A DNA stretch of 64,000 bases, from NCBI GenBank assembly GCA_029212615.1, contig JARGPJ010000014.1:1-64000 (forward strand), in the 5' to 3' direction. The notes beneath the pieces were generated by a model. That model was not told the DNA's origin. It worked only from the letters and a program-made list of their open reading frames with translations, and did no database searches. The stretch is from Verrucomicrobiales bacterium (GTDB lineage: Bacteria > Verrucomicrobiota > Verrucomicrobiia > Verrucomicrobiales > DEV007). Below, in pieces: positions 8,846 through 17,376 of the stretch (the first letter of the stretch is position 1; the number at the start of each line of letters is the position of its first letter). The position numbers were made by a program, and so were the translations under genes.

Positions 8846-10396
8846 ATGCGTGGCATCATGAACCGCATTTTCTTATTTCTTCTCTTCATTTCGGGGGCCG
8901 CACTAACGACTACGGAAGGCAACGAATTGCCGCGACCAAATATCGTTTTGATCATGGCTGATGACATGGGCTGGTCTGACATTGGATGTTTTGGCAGTGA
9001 AATCGATACGCCTAATATTGATCGTATTGCTGAGGAGGGATTGAAGTTCACTCAGTTTTACAACAATGGAAAATGCACCACGACACGGGCGAGCCTGCTC
9101 TCGGGGTTGTATCCCAGAATGGGGGGGAAGGGGCAGGAGTTGTTGAACGAAAACATGCTGACGCTGGGGGAGGCGTTGGGAATGGCAGGATACCGGACAG
9201 GGCTGAGCGGAAAGTGGCACAACGGAAGTAGAGCTCCCCATCGTCCTATCGACCGGGGATTTGATTCCAGCTACGGCCTCTGGGACGGTTGTTGCAATTT
9301 TTTTGATCCTTCCATCCCTGATCCGGCCTTCAAAAAAGGGAGTGTTCGTTTCTTTGGGGAAGACGATCGCCGTATCGAGGAGTTTCCGGAAGATTTTTTC
9401 ACAACAAGGGCTTTTACGGATCATGCGATTGCTACGATCAAAAAAAATGTCGCCAGTGGAGAACCCTTTTTCCACTATATTGCCCATACCGCCCCACATT
9501 ATCCGATCCATGCTGAACCGGAAGACATCGCTCTTTTCGAAGGGCGTTATGCGGGAGGTTGGGATGAGCTGAGAGAAGCCCGTTATCAACGACAGGTGAA
9601 AATGGGATTGATCGATCCGGCAACCTATCCTGAGCCGGGACCGAACCCGAACAATGGAGCGTGGGTAGAGGCGGATCCCTCGATGCGGGACTGGGAGGAG
9701 CGTCGCATGGAGGTATATGCCGCGATGGTCTATCGCATGGATGCTGAAATCGGTCGCGTTCTTGATACGCTTGATGAGTTGAATGTGGCAGAGAATACAC
9801 TCGTCATTTTTCTTTCCGACAATGGCGCCTGCGCCGAGGAACCCGGGGGGCGCAATCCTGAGCAGGTGCCGGGTCCCCGTGAGTTCTACAGTCATGTCGG
9901 TCCGGACTGGGCTTATGCGCAGAACACTCCGTTTCGCCGTTATAAGTCAACGACGCACGAAGGCGGTATCGGAACACCAATGGTGGCTAGGTGGCCGGCC
10001 GGAATTGAGCCCGGGAAGACGACATCAGCCGTCGGGCATATCATTGATTTCCTGCCTACCTTTCTTGAGTTAGCCGGGGCTGAATATCCTCTTTCCCGCG
10101 CCGGGCAGCCTCTGATCAGGGAGGAAGGCATCTCTCTCGTTCCTGTTTTCAACGGGAATGAGGGGCCTGCGATACGACCTGCTCCGCTTTTCTGGAACTG
10201 GGCGGGAAACCGTGCCATCCGCGATGGTGACTGGAAACTTGTCTGGGAAGCAAAAGGAGCGAAAAAGTGGGAGCTTTATCAGCTTGGGCGTGACCGAACT
10301 GAAACCATCGACCTCGCGGCTGAAAACCCGGATCTCGTTCTCAGGCTCGCCCGGAAATGGGAGGCATGGGCGACATTGACGGGAGTTAAATATTGA
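8846..10396 (+). CDS. Secreted sulfatase (formylglycine-dependent)
   Basis: 516 residues with a signal peptide at about 1-25; a second ATG at 8858 would also fit. The metal-binding start NIVLIMADDMGWSD is at 32-45. The active-site motif is CTTTR at 77-81, where Cys77 would be oxidised to formylglycine; position three is Thr, where Pro or Ala is usual. GYRTGLSGKWHNG, HYIAHTAPHYP and the later LVIFLSDNGAC motif supply the remaining metal and sulfate ligands. Such enzymes remove sulfate esters from polysaccharides or other sulfated compounds outside the cytoplasm. The substrate cannot be told from sequence. A maturing enzyme must be elsewhere, since the FGE-like domain in this window lacks the needed cysteines. 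Confidence 0.93.
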   Translation: MRGIMNRIFLFLLFISGAALTTTEGNELPRPNIVLIMADDMGWSDIGCFGSEIDTPNIDRIAEEGLKFTQFYNNGKCTTTRASLLSGLYPRMGGKGQELLNENMLTLGEALGMAGYRTGLSGKWHNGSRAPHRPIDRGFDSSYGLWDGCCNFFDPSIPDPAFKKGSVRFFGEDDRRIEEFPEDFFTTRAFTDHAIATIKKNVASGEPFFHYIAHTAPHYPIHAEPEDIALFEGRYAGGWDELREARYQRQVKMGLIDPATYPEPGPNPNNGAWVEADPSMRDWEERRMEVYAAMVYRMDAEIGRVLDTLDELNVAENTLVIFLSDNGACAEEPGGRNPEQVPGPREFYSHVGPDWAYAQNTPFRRYKSTTHEGGIGTPMVARWPAGIEPGKTTSAVGHIIDFLPTFLELAGAEYPLSRAGQPLIREEGISLVPVFNGNEGPAIRPAPLFWNWAGNRAIRDGDWKLVWEAKGAKKWELYQLGRDRTETIDLAAENPDLVLRLARKWEAWATLTGVKY

Positions 10397-10455
10397 GATC
10401 AGTCGAACGCCGGCTTGAGCAGCAAGATTAAGCGTGTATTTTCTGTGCTCTCCAA

Positions 10456-10527
10456 GTCCCCGTAGTTCAACGGATAGAACAAGGGTTTCCTAAACCTTAG
10501 ATACAGGTTCGATTCCTGTCGGGGACG
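10456..10527 (+). tRNA. tRNA-Arg (anticodon CCT)
   Basis: A full cloverleaf can be folded: acceptor GTCCCCG with CGGGGAC, D arm GTTC/GAAC, anticodon arm AGGGT/ACCTT with the loop TTCCTAA (anticodon CCT, reading AGG), and T arm ACAGG/CCTGT around TTCGATT. The discriminator base is G and CCA is not encoded. It follows the sulfatase gene by 59 bases and converges with rmlB. Confidence 0.96.
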
Positions 10528-10534
10528 TTATTCT

Positions 10535-11596
10535 TCAGCCGGACCTTTCGAGGCGATATTCTCCGGAAAGAATCGATTTCCACCACGATTGGTTGTCGAG
10601 ATACCACTGAACGGTTTTCTTCAATCCTGTCTCGAAGGTTTCGGATGGATACCAGCCTAACTCGTTCTGAATGACAGTCGTGTCGACTGCATAACGCTGG
10701 TCGTGTCCCGGCCGCTCTCTGACGAAGGTGATAAGGTCTTCATAGCGATCAATGTCTTCCCCTTTCTGATCAGAGGCCAGCTCTTCGAGAAGCTGACAAA
10801 TTATTCTGACGGTATCGATATTGCTGCTCTCTCGACGCCCCCCGACATGATAGGTCTGTCCCTCTATTCCCCGGTGGAAGAGCGATACCAGCGCTGAAGC
10901 ATGGTCCTCGACATGCAGCCAGTCCCGAATATGGGAGCCGTCACCGTAGAGGGGGAGGGGATTTCCGGCCAGAGCATTGAGGATCATGTGAGGAATCAGT
11001 TTCTCGGGAAACTGACGGGGGCCGTAGTTGTTTGAGCTGTTTGAAATCAGGATCGGCAATCCGTAAGTCCGCCCCCAGGCCCGGACAAGATGGTCTGATG
11101 CGGCCTTGCTTGCGGAATAGGGGGAGCTCGGATGATAGGGCGATTCTTCGGTAAAGGGGGCGTTGCCAGCTCCGAGATCGCCATAGACTTCATCTGTTGA
11201 GACATGATGAAAGCGGAAGCCTGTCTTCTTTCTGCCTTTGAGTGTTTTCAAATAGTCACGGGCTGTCTCGAGGAGCGAAAAGGTTCCCATGATATTGGTT
11301 TGCATGAAGGTATCCGGGCCTTCGATGGCTCGATCGACGTGAGACTCTGCTGCGAGATGAATGAGGCCGACCGGGGAGCTTTCCGTGAAAAGGGAGCCTA
11401 GTTTCTCGCGGTCGTTGATGTCTGCCTGTACAAACCTGAATCGTTCGTGATCAGAAACTTCGCTCAGAGATTGAAGGTTTCCTGCGTAAGTAAGCTTGTC
11501 GATTCCGATGACATAGACCTCACTGTCTTTCAGCAGTTCGCGGACGAGGCAGGATCCGATAAACCCGGCAGCGCCTGTGACGATGATTACCTTCAT
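10535..11596 (-). CDS. rmlB: dTDP-glucose 4,6-dehydratase
   Basis: 353 residues from the ATG at 11596. The frame stays open to 11665 only because it runs through the tRNA-Pro gene, so that extension is rejected. The NAD-binding GAAGFIGS motif is at 8-15, the catalytic YSASKAAS (Tyr and Lys) at about 159-166, and [11 protein letters not shown] supplies the Thr-Asp-Glu of this dehydratase. [14 protein letters not shown] and [15 protein letters not shown] motifs complete the family pattern. It converts dTDP-D-glucose to dTDP-4-keto-6-deoxyglucose for rhamnose and other deoxysugars of surface polysaccharides. The other rml genes are not adjacent. tRNA-Pro lies 11 bases upstream on the same strand and is probably co-transcribed. 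Confidence 0.95.
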   Translation of the reverse strand: MKVIIVTGAAGFIGSCLVRELLKDSEVYVIGIDKLTYAGNLQSLSEVSDHERFRFVQADINDREKLGSLFTESSPVGLIHLAAESHVDRAIEGPDTFMQTNIMGTFSLLETARDYLKTLKGRKKTGFRFHHVSTDEVYGDLGAGNAPFTEESPYHPSSPYSASKAASDHLVRAWGRTYGLPILISNSSNNYGPRQFPEKLIPHMILNALAGNPLPLYGDGSHIRDWLHVEDHASALVSLFHRGIEGQTYHVGGRRESSNIDTVRIICQLLEELASDQKGEDIDRYEDLITFVRERPGHDQRYAVDTTVIQNELGWYPSETFETGLKKTVQWYLDNQSWWKSILSGEYRLERSG

Positions 11597-11607
11597 GTTC
11601 AGAAGAA

Positions 11608-11681
11608 TCGGGATGACTGGATTCGAACCAGCGACCTCCTGGTCCCAAACCAGGCGCACTACCAAGCTGTGCTACATCCCG
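11608..11681 (-). tRNA. tRNA-Pro (anticodon TGG)
   Basis: On the minus strand the acceptor CGGGATG pairs with CATCCCG, the anticodon arm CCTGG/CCAGG encloses TTTGGGA (anticodon TGG), and the T arm GCTGG/CCAGT-type stem surrounds TTCGAATC. The discriminator base is A and CCA is not encoded. Its 3' end is 11 bases from the rmlB start codon. Confidence 0.96.
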
Positions 11682-11862
11682 TCAATTTAGCCCTCGACGG
11701 TGAGGGCGGGTAATCTCCGCGTTTTATTCAGGGATTCAAGAGTTAATTTATCAATGAAGCCAGGAAGTTGGAAACTTTCGTTCAATAAGGCTGAATCAGG
11801 CATCATTCTCGTTTGTAATTGCTGTAAAATAAGTACGTTGAGCGCCCCAGTTAAAATTAACC

Positions 11863-13749
11863 ATGCCGGAATCACCAGAAAATCAGAGGAAGACGCTCGA
11901 AGAGCGCCACCAAATGTCAGACCTTGACCGTCTTCGTCATTCAACGGCACACGTTCTTGCTACCGCGATCTGTCGGATTTGGCCGGATGCTCAGTTTGCG
12001 GCAGGTCCGCCGGTTGAGAATGGTTTCTATTATGATGTCGATTTAGAGCACCGGATCAGCCCGGATGATTTTGAAAAGATCGAGGCTGAGATGAAGAAGG
12101 TGGTAAAGGAGAACCAGGTTTTCGAAAGAATGGTGGTGACCCGTGACGAGGCGATGGAGATGGCACAGAAAGGGCGCCTTGCGGCCGAGACGGAGCGTGG
12201 TGTGCCGAGCCAGTTCAAAATCGATTTGCTTAAGGATATTCCTGAGGACGAAGAAATTTCCATTTTTAAGAATGGTGAGTTCTGGGACTTATGTGCCGGA
12301 CCTCATGTCGGACGAACCGGAAACTGCAAGGCTTACAAGCTCATGAGTGTTGCCAGCGCCTTCTACAAAGGGGATGCGGCTAATCCACAACTTCAGCGCG
12401 TCTATGGCACGGCTTTTAAGAATAAAACTGAACTAGGTGAGCATCTTGAGCGCCTCGAAGAAGCCAAACAGCGTGACCACCGGAAGCTCGGCAAGGAACT
12501 CGATCTCTTTCATATCGATGAAGCCGTAGGCCAGGGGCTCGTTCTCTGGAAGCCGAATGGCGCGGTGATTCGTCAGGAGCTTCAGAACTTCATCAGTGAG
12601 CATCTCGAGCGTCAGGGCTACAGCCAGGTGTTCACTCCGCACATTGGTAAACTCGATCTCTACCGTACGTCAGGGCATTTTCCATACTACGCGGACTCTC
12701 AGTTCCCGCCTCTCGCTGAACGTGAGGCGATGAAAGCTCTTTCGGATGAGGGATGTAGCTGTGGTGAGCTATCGAATAAACTCGAGTCGGGGGAGGTTGC
12801 CGGTTTCATGCTGAAGCCGATGAATTGCCCTCACCACATCAAAATTTTCCAAAGCAACCATCATAGCTATCGTGATCTGCCGGTCCGCCTGGCGGAATTC
12901 GGAACGGTTTACCGATGGGAGCAATCAGGTGAACTGGGGGGGATGACCCGTGTTCGGGGATTTACCCAGGATGACGCTCATCTCTTTTGCACCGAAGATC
13001 AGGTTAAAGAGGAAATCATGGGGTGCCTTGAGCTCGTCAAAATTGTTCTCGGAACGCTGGGAATGGAGGACTACCGCGTTCGCGTTGGGCTGAGGGATCC
13101 CGATTCGACGAAGTATGTGGGAGACAGTGATAAGTGGGACCGGGCCGAACAGGCTTTGCGTGAAGCGGCTTCAACACTGGGGACTGAATTTGCTGAAGAG
13201 CCGGGAGAAGCCGCGTTCTATGGACCTAAAATCGATTTTGTCGTCAAAGACGTCATCGGTCGGGAGTGGCAGCTGGGGACGGTTCAGGTGGATTACAATT
13301 TACCGGAGCGGTTTGGCCTCGAGTACATCGGTGCTGATAATGCACCTCATCGTCCGGTTATGATCCATCGTGCACCTTTTGGTTCGATGGAGCGTTTTGT
13401 CGGCGTCTTGATCGAACATTTTGCCGGTAAGTTTCCGACCTGGCTTTCACCTGAGCAGGTAAGGATCCTTCCGATTTCGGAAAAATTCGTCGATGATGCC
13501 GATGTTGTATACGAAAAGCTCCGTGAAGCGGGAATTCGTGTCACCTGCGATAAAGCGGATGAGAAAGTTGGTGCGAAAATTCGGCTTGCTCAGTTGGATA
13601 GGATTCCGTATATGTTAATCATAGGAGCGAAAGAACAGGAATCGAATCAAGTTTCCATTCGCCACCGCGACCGCGGTGACGAAGGGGCTATGCCCGTCGA
13701 CGAATTCACCAATCGAATTGTCGATGAGGTTCGCTCCCGCAGTTTATGA
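11863..13749 (+). CDS. thrS: Threonine--tRNA ligase without TGS domain
   Basis: 628 residues. It charges tRNA-Thr in the cytoplasm. The editing domain begins almost at once (HSTAH, H26 and H30), so the N-terminal TGS domain of about 60 residues seen in the E. coli enzyme is missing. The catalytic core has the zinc ligands C322 (MNCPHH), H373 (DDAHLF) and the His in VMIHRAPFGSMERF, plus motif 2 RWEQSGELGGMTRVRGFTQD. Between motif 1 and C322 there is an insertion of about 30 residues with a CSC pair (298-300). The C-terminal anticodon domain is complete. An ATG at 11914 is an alternative start. It precedes infC on the same strand, a common pairing. Confidence 0.95.
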   Translation: MPESPENQRKTLEERHQMSDLDRLRHSTAHVLATAICRIWPDAQFAAGPPVENGFYYDVDLEHRISPDDFEKIEAEMKKVVKENQVFERMVVTRDEAMEMAQKGRLAAETERGVPSQFKIDLLKDIPEDEEISIFKNGEFWDLCAGPHVGRTGNCKAYKLMSVASAFYKGDAANPQLQRVYGTAFKNKTELGEHLERLEEAKQRDHRKLGKELDLFHIDEAVGQGLVLWKPNGAVIRQELQNFISEHLERQGYSQVFTPHIGKLDLYRTSGHFPYYADSQFPPLAEREAMKALSDEGCSCGELSNKLESGEVAGFMLKPMNCPHHIKIFQSNHHSYRDLPVRLAEFGTVYRWEQSGELGGMTRVRGFTQDDAHLFCTEDQVKEEIMGCLELVKIVLGTLGMEDYRVRVGLRDPDSTKYVGDSDKWDRAEQALREAASTLGTEFAEEPGEAAFYGPKIDFVVKDVIGREWQLGTVQVDYNLPERFGLEYIGADNAPHRPVMIHRAPFGSMERFVGVLIEHFAGKFPTWLSPEQVRILPISEKFVDDADVVYEKLREAGIRVTCDKADEKVGAKIRLAQLDRIPYMLIIGAKEQESNQVSIRHRDRGDEGAMPVDEFTNRIVDEVRSRSL

Positions 13750-13850
13750 TCGGGGCTTCCTTCCATCGAACTCAAGCCTGCCAGCGCCTGAGCGAAATTC
13801 CATCCCGGGAGCCGTTCTTCTCCGGGAGAGGCCCCAATTTCTATTTTCAG

Positions 13851-13873
13851 ATTCTCCGCCTTTTGCGGGGAAT
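13851..13873 (+). promoter_or_regulatory. Hairpin in the infC leader
   Basis: ATTCTCCGC (13851-13859) pairs with GCGGGGAAT (13865-13873) through nine positions, one of them a G-T wobble, around a five-base loop. No T-run follows. It lies 30 bases before the ribosome binding site of infC and may be a leader structure or a transcript 3' end of thrS. Function is unknown. Confidence 0.35.
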
Positions 13874-13903
13874 CTGTCTGTCCACCCATCAAATCAATCC
13901 ATT

Positions 13904-13909
13904 GGAGGT
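13904..13909 (+). promoter_or_regulatory. Ribosome binding site GGAGGT that fixes an ATC start for infC
   Basis: GGAGGT stands nine bases before the in-frame ATC at 13918 and 24 bases before the first ATG at 13933. Only the ATC is at normal spacing. Non-AUG starts (AUU, AUC, AUA) are a known hallmark of infC and serve its autoregulation. Confidence 0.7.
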
Positions 13910-13917
13910 AAAAAGCC

Positions 13918-14613
13918 ATCGCTAAGAGACCCATGAAACGAAGACCGCGTGAGCCAAGAACGCGGGTAAACGACCGAATTCGGGCTCCCGAAATTCGCGT
14001 CATCTATGGTGAACACAATGTTGTTCTCCCCACTCACAAAGCGCTGAGCAAAGCGAAAGAGTTGGGGTTGGACCTCGTTGAGATTGCACCTCATGCACGT
14101 CCTCCGGTATGCCGGATTGTGGATTACGGAAAGTATAAGTACGAGCAGTCGAAGCAGAAGAAGGCCGACAAGCCTAAGAAGCGCGAAAAAGAAGTGAAGT
14201 TCCGTGTGAACATCGATCCTCATGATTATGGGATCAAAATGATGCACGCTGAAGACTTTCTTGCTCATGGCTTCAAGGTTCGAGTTCAGCTGCAGTTCCG
14301 CGGCCGCCAAATGGCACACAAGGAGCTCGGCTTCGAGTTGATGAAGCGTGTTAAAGAGGATCTTTCGACGGTCGCTAACTGCGATCTTGAGCCTAAGCTC
14401 AACAATCGAAACATCCTCATGATGCTTTCCCCCCTGCCTCCTGAGAAGCAGGTTCGGAAATTCCGGAAGGATGACGAAGAATACGACCTCGAGGAAACTG
14501 AGGCAGCGCACGCGGAACATGAGGAGGAAGATCCTCATGATGATGACGATGATGTAACCTCCGCAGAGGATTCTTCTGTAGAAGAGGATTCCGAAGAGAC
14601 CGGGAAGGATTAA
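13918..14613 (+). CDS. infC: Translation initiation factor IF-3 with acidic tail
   Basis: About 231 residues if started at the ATC codon at 13918, or 226 from the ATG at 13933. IF-3 binds the 30S subunit, keeps it from 50S and checks the start codon. The N-domain begins RVNDRIRAPEIRVI, the linker is the Lys-rich QSKQKKADKPKKREKE, and the C-domain has KFRVNIDPHDYGIK and the RGRQMAHKELG motif. After the standard end there is a tail of about 45 residues made mostly of Glu and Asp, longer than in E. coli (180 residues). The good ribosome binding site at 13904 argues for ATC, which would allow IF-3 to limit its own synthesis. rpmI and rplT, the usual partners, do not follow. Confidence 0.95.
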   Translation: MAKRPMKRRPREPRTRVNDRIRAPEIRVIYGEHNVVLPTHKALSKAKELGLDLVEIAPHARPPVCRIVDYGKYKYEQSKQKKADKPKKREKEVKFRVNIDPHDYGIKMMHAEDFLAHGFKVRVQLQFRGRQMAHKELGFELMKRVKEDLSTVANCDLEPKLNNRNILMMLSPLPPEKQVRKFRKDDEEYDLEETEAAHAEHEEEDPHDDDDDVTSAEDSSVEEDSEETGKD

Positions 14614-14649
14614 CGTTTCGGTTTCCTTCCGGATTCAGATACTTCCTGA

Positions 14650-15378
14650 ATGCCTGCCGAGAAGCTTCTGCTTTTTGATATAGACGGCACCCTCATTGAT
14701 ACTGAGGGTGCCGGTCTTTACTCTCTCGCCGAGGGTTTTTTCAACGCGTTCCCCGAGTTTCAGGGAAAGCCTTTTCCCGCCCTTGATTTAGGTGGGGCGA
14801 CTGACGGTAGCGTGGTTGCTTTCCTTTTTGAATCATTCGGCATTGAGGATCACGAGGAGCATCGCACCCGGTTTTTCGCCGCGTACTCCGTTGCTCTTGA
14901 GGAGAAGCTCGGGCGTTTTGAAAGAGAGGGAAAGGGGCGGCTGCTTGAAGGTGTTCCATCTCTGCTTGAAGAACTTCGTGGCGGAGATCACCCGTACCAT
15001 ATCGCTTTACTCACCGGGAACACTTGCGAGGGGGCGGGTATTAAGCTGCGTCATTATGGTATCGATCACCATTTTTCCTTTGGCGCTTATGGTGATGATC
15101 ACCCGGATAGAAATGCGCTTGGACCGGTGGCACTGAAGCGCGCCGAAGAAGTGCACGGGCTCGGTCTTTCGCCTGAAAATGTTGTTATTATCGGGGATAC
15201 CCCGAAAGATATCGCCTGTGCCCGCGCCTTTGGTGCCAGGGTTATTGCCGTTGCGACCGGTGGCTCCTCAGAACAGGATCTCAGGGATTGTGCCCCGGAT
15301 TTTCTTTTGTCTTCGCTTTCCGATACCGCGGCCGTCATTGCTGCTTTGGCTCAAGTGTTTACTCAGGGGGAAACATAG
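14650..15378 (+). CDS. HAD-family phosphatase, phosphoglycolate phosphatase-like
   Basis: 242 residues. Motif I FDIDGTLIDTEG is at 9-20 with the nucleophile and acid-base Asp pair, motif II is LLTGN, and motif III/IV is VVIIGDTPKDIACA, so all catalytic residues are present. The helical cap between motifs I and II (about 25-95) places it in the subclass of phosphoglycolate and pyrophosphate phosphatases. The exact substrate is not determined by sequence. It follows infC by 36 bases on the same strand and precedes a small membrane-anchored protein. Confidence 0.9.
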   Translation: MPAEKLLLFDIDGTLIDTEGAGLYSLAEGFFNAFPEFQGKPFPALDLGGATDGSVVAFLFESFGIEDHEEHRTRFFAAYSVALEEKLGRFEREGKGRLLEGVPSLLEELRGGDHPYHIALLTGNTCEGAGIKLRHYGIDHHFSFGAYGDDHPDRNALGPVALKRAEEVHGLGLSPENVVIIGDTPKDIACARAFGARVIAVATGGSSEQDLRDCAPDFLLSSLSDTAAVIAALAQVFTQGET

Positions 15379-15454
15379 AAGCTAAGCCTTTACAGCGGCC
15401 GTGAAATTTGTTGAAGTTCACCCCTCACTCAAAAAAACTCCCCACCTCCTTTAT

Positions 15455-15796
15455 ATGAAAAATACGATTATCGCTCTTTTGGTCACCATTCTTTTAGTCA
15501 GCATCGTGAACTTATTGGCATCTTTAGGTTTCCTCGGCGGAAATGCCGGTGGATCTGGCCGGGCTGAGTACAAAGCGCTCAATTCCCAGCAGATGGATGC
15601 GATTGGATTTCGTGCCATCGCCGAGGAAGAGGGAATTGAAGTGTCTGAAGAGGGAGAGATTAATTTCCCGCAGGAATTGGTCGATAAGATTGCGAAGGTG
15701 AACATGCTTCCACGCACGATCACGGAGGTGGAGAAGGACGGTGACTGGTCCTTCGTCGGCGTCACCGCTGATAATCACTACCTGTTTAAACGATAA
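15455..15796 (+). CDS. Small membrane-anchored protein of unknown function
   Basis: 113 residues from the ATG at 15455; a GTG at 15401 in the same frame would add 18 residues before the hydrophobic segment and cannot be excluded. Residues 4-26 are one hydrophobic helix, followed by a Gly-rich turn and a soluble part with AIAEEEGIEVSEEG and a final beta-like DWSFVGVTADNHYLFKR. The end resembles the short DUF4177-like module that terminates in 'W..vG.t....y.FKR'. That match is by eye. The N-terminal helix suggests an inner-membrane anchor with a periplasmic domain. Confidence 0.65.
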   Translation: MKNTIIALLVTILLVSIVNLLASLGFLGGNAGGSGRAEYKALNSQQMDAIGFRAIAEEEGIEVSEEGEINFPQELVDKIAKVNMLPRTITEVEKDGDWSFVGVTADNHYLFKR

Positions 15797-15817
15797 AATC
15801 CCACCGGGGCTTTCTTC

Positions 15818-16192
15818 TCATTTAGCGAGAAGGAAGCCTGCCCAAACCGCGAGCAATCCGAAGACAATGCTTGCGGTGACATTGCCGACGGCGAGAGCGG
15901 CGTGCCCGTTTCGAAGCAATTCCAGAGTATTCCAGCTGAAGGTCGAAAAGGTGGTGAAACTTCCGAGGAAGCCGGTGAAGACCGCGAGCTGAATCGCGTC
16001 TGAAAACCAGGCTTTGTTTTCGAAGAGGGCAAAGAGCCACCCGAAGAGGAAGCAGCCAACCACATTGACGATGAGGATTCCCCAGGGAAAGGTCCCCTGG
16101 CTCAAACGGGAATCAATCCAGTAGTGAAGCCCCCATCGCGAAAGGGCCCCGAGAGAGCCCCCTAACATGAGCGCAGCGACGGCTTTGATCAT
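15818..16192 (-). CDS. crcB: Fluoride-specific ion channel FluC/CrcB
   Basis: 124 residues with four hydrophobic helices. The family motifs are present: GGSLGALSRWGL at 11-22, the LIVNVVGCFLFGW stretch at about 40-52 with the conserved Asn and Gly, and GFLGSFTTFSTFSW at about 74-87 with the central Thr/Ser/Phe track. Dimers form a dual pore that exports fluoride. No room for a fluoride riboswitch exists: the upstream gene ends only 24 bases before the start, so expression probably depends on read-through from the aminopeptidase gene. Confidence 0.93.
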   Translation of the reverse strand: MIKAVAALMLGGSLGALSRWGLHYWIDSRLSQGTFPWGILIVNVVGCFLFGWLFALFENKAWFSDAIQLAVFTGFLGSFTTFSTFSWNTLELLRNGHAALAVGNVTASIVFGLLAVWAGFLLAK

Positions 16193-16216
16193 TTCCGGAG
16201 GCAGAAAAGGTGCTGT

Positions 16217-17314
16217 TCAGTAATTAAGGATCTGGAGCGACTTTGGAATGAACTGACCATTTTTTCGGATCAGCTTTCCGTCGAAATAGATTTCGCCACC
16301 ACCATAGTCAGGGCGCTGAATATTGACGAGATCCCAGTGAACCGAGCTCCGGTTTGAATTGTCAGCGACCTCGTAGGCCTGGCCCGGAGTGAAGTGGAAA
16401 CTTCCGGCAATCTTTTCGTCGAAGAGGATGTCGCGCATCGGTTCCTTGATTTCGGGGTTAAATCCGATTGCAAATTCACCGATGTAGCGGGCGCCGGGGT
16501 CTGTGTCAAAAATCTTATTGATCGCCTTTGTGTTGTTGGCGGTTGCCTTGACGATTTTACCTTCGTTGAATTCCAGCTTTACGTTGTCGAAGGCGATTCC
16601 CTGATAGATTGAGGGGGCGTTGTAGCTGACGACCCCTTCGACGGAGTTTTTGACGGGGGCGGTGAAACATTCGCCGTCCGGAATGTTGTGAGTGCCACCG
16701 CAGGCGATGCCGGGAAGTCCCTTGATGCTGAAGCGGAGATCTGTACCCGGTCCCATGATGTGTACGTCATCCGTCTCCGTCATGAGTTTGGCGAGCGCAG
16801 ACATGCCCCGCTTCAGTTTGGCGTAGTCGAGGAGGCAGACTTTAAAGTAAAAGTCTTCGAAGGCTTCGGTCGACATGCCGGCACTCTGTGCCATTGAGGA
16901 GTGAGGCCAGCGAAGAACGCACCATCGGGTCTTATTCACGCGCTCGTTAAGGACAGGGCGCATTTTTGTCGAAAGCATCTGCATCTTTGCTGATGGAACA
17001 TCGGAGAGTTCATTGACGTTGTAGCTCCCGCGAATCGCAATGTAGCAGTCCATGTTCTTCATCTGATGCATGGCATGCTTCGCGATGTCCGCATACTGCT
17101 CCTCGGTTGCCCCCCGGCTCATTTCACGGGTGATGCGGGCATTGTGGATATTGATAAAAGGAGTCGCTTTGACCGCGCGGACTTCTCTAATGAGAGCGAT
17201 TCCCATTTCCTCGGGAACATCAAAGAGCTCGATGAGAACATTCTCTCCTTTCTTTGTTTCGGTGGAATACCTCACTAACTGGCGGGCGAGCTCGTTAAAA
17301 CGCGGATCTTGCAT
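16217..17314 (-). CDS. M29-family aminopeptidase
   Basis: 365 residues, close to the 400 of thermophilic aminopeptidases (AmpS, AmpT, PepS). These cytosolic enzymes use two metal ions to remove N-terminal residues. The ligand-bearing motifs are visible: NIPDGECFT (Glu), YIGEFAIGFNP (Glu), GSFHFTPGQAY (His) and SSVHWDLV (His and Asp). No signal peptide. The frame ends 24 bases before crcB, so the two probably share a transcript. It diverges from the heptose/PurN fusion gene. Confidence 0.9.
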   Translation of the reverse strand: MQDPRFNELARQLVRYSTETKKGENVLIELFDVPEEMGIALIREVRAVKATPFINIHNARITREMSRGATEEQYADIAKHAMHQMKNMDCYIAIRGSYNVNELSDVPSAKMQMLSTKMRPVLNERVNKTRWCVLRWPHSSMAQSAGMSTEAFEDFYFKVCLLDYAKLKRGMSALAKLMTETDDVHIMGPGTDLRFSIKGLPGIACGGTHNIPDGECFTAPVKNSVEGVVSYNAPSIYQGIAFDNVKLEFNEGKIVKATANNTKAINKIFDTDPGARYIGEFAIGFNPEIKEPMRDILFDEKIAGSFHFTPGQAYEVADNSNRSSVHWDLVNIQRPDYGGGEIYFDGKLIRKNGQFIPKSLQILNY

Positions 17315-17376
17315 GGCGCTAGTGTCCGTGGAAAACCGGATTGTGAAAAGCGGAAATTGTGGCGTAGTTGGAGGTC

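Noticed and set aside
8903..9895. 330-codon minus-strand frame
   Set aside because: Lies wholly opposite the sulfatase gene, whose motifs are unmistakable. Long antisense frames are common in GC-rich DNA.
11597..11665. N-terminal extension of rmlB
   Set aside because: The extra residues are a translation of the tRNA-Pro gene. The Rossmann motif begins right after the ATG at 11596.
10456..11681. Integration site or genomic island at the two tRNA genes
   Set aside because: No integrase, no repeated tRNA 3' end and ordinary housekeeping genes on both sides.
13894..14538. 214-codon minus-strand frame
   Set aside because: Antisense of infC; no independent signal.
16193..16216. Fluoride riboswitch in front of crcB
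   Set aside because: Only 24 bases separate crcB from the preceding gene, too short for the known fluoride aptamer.
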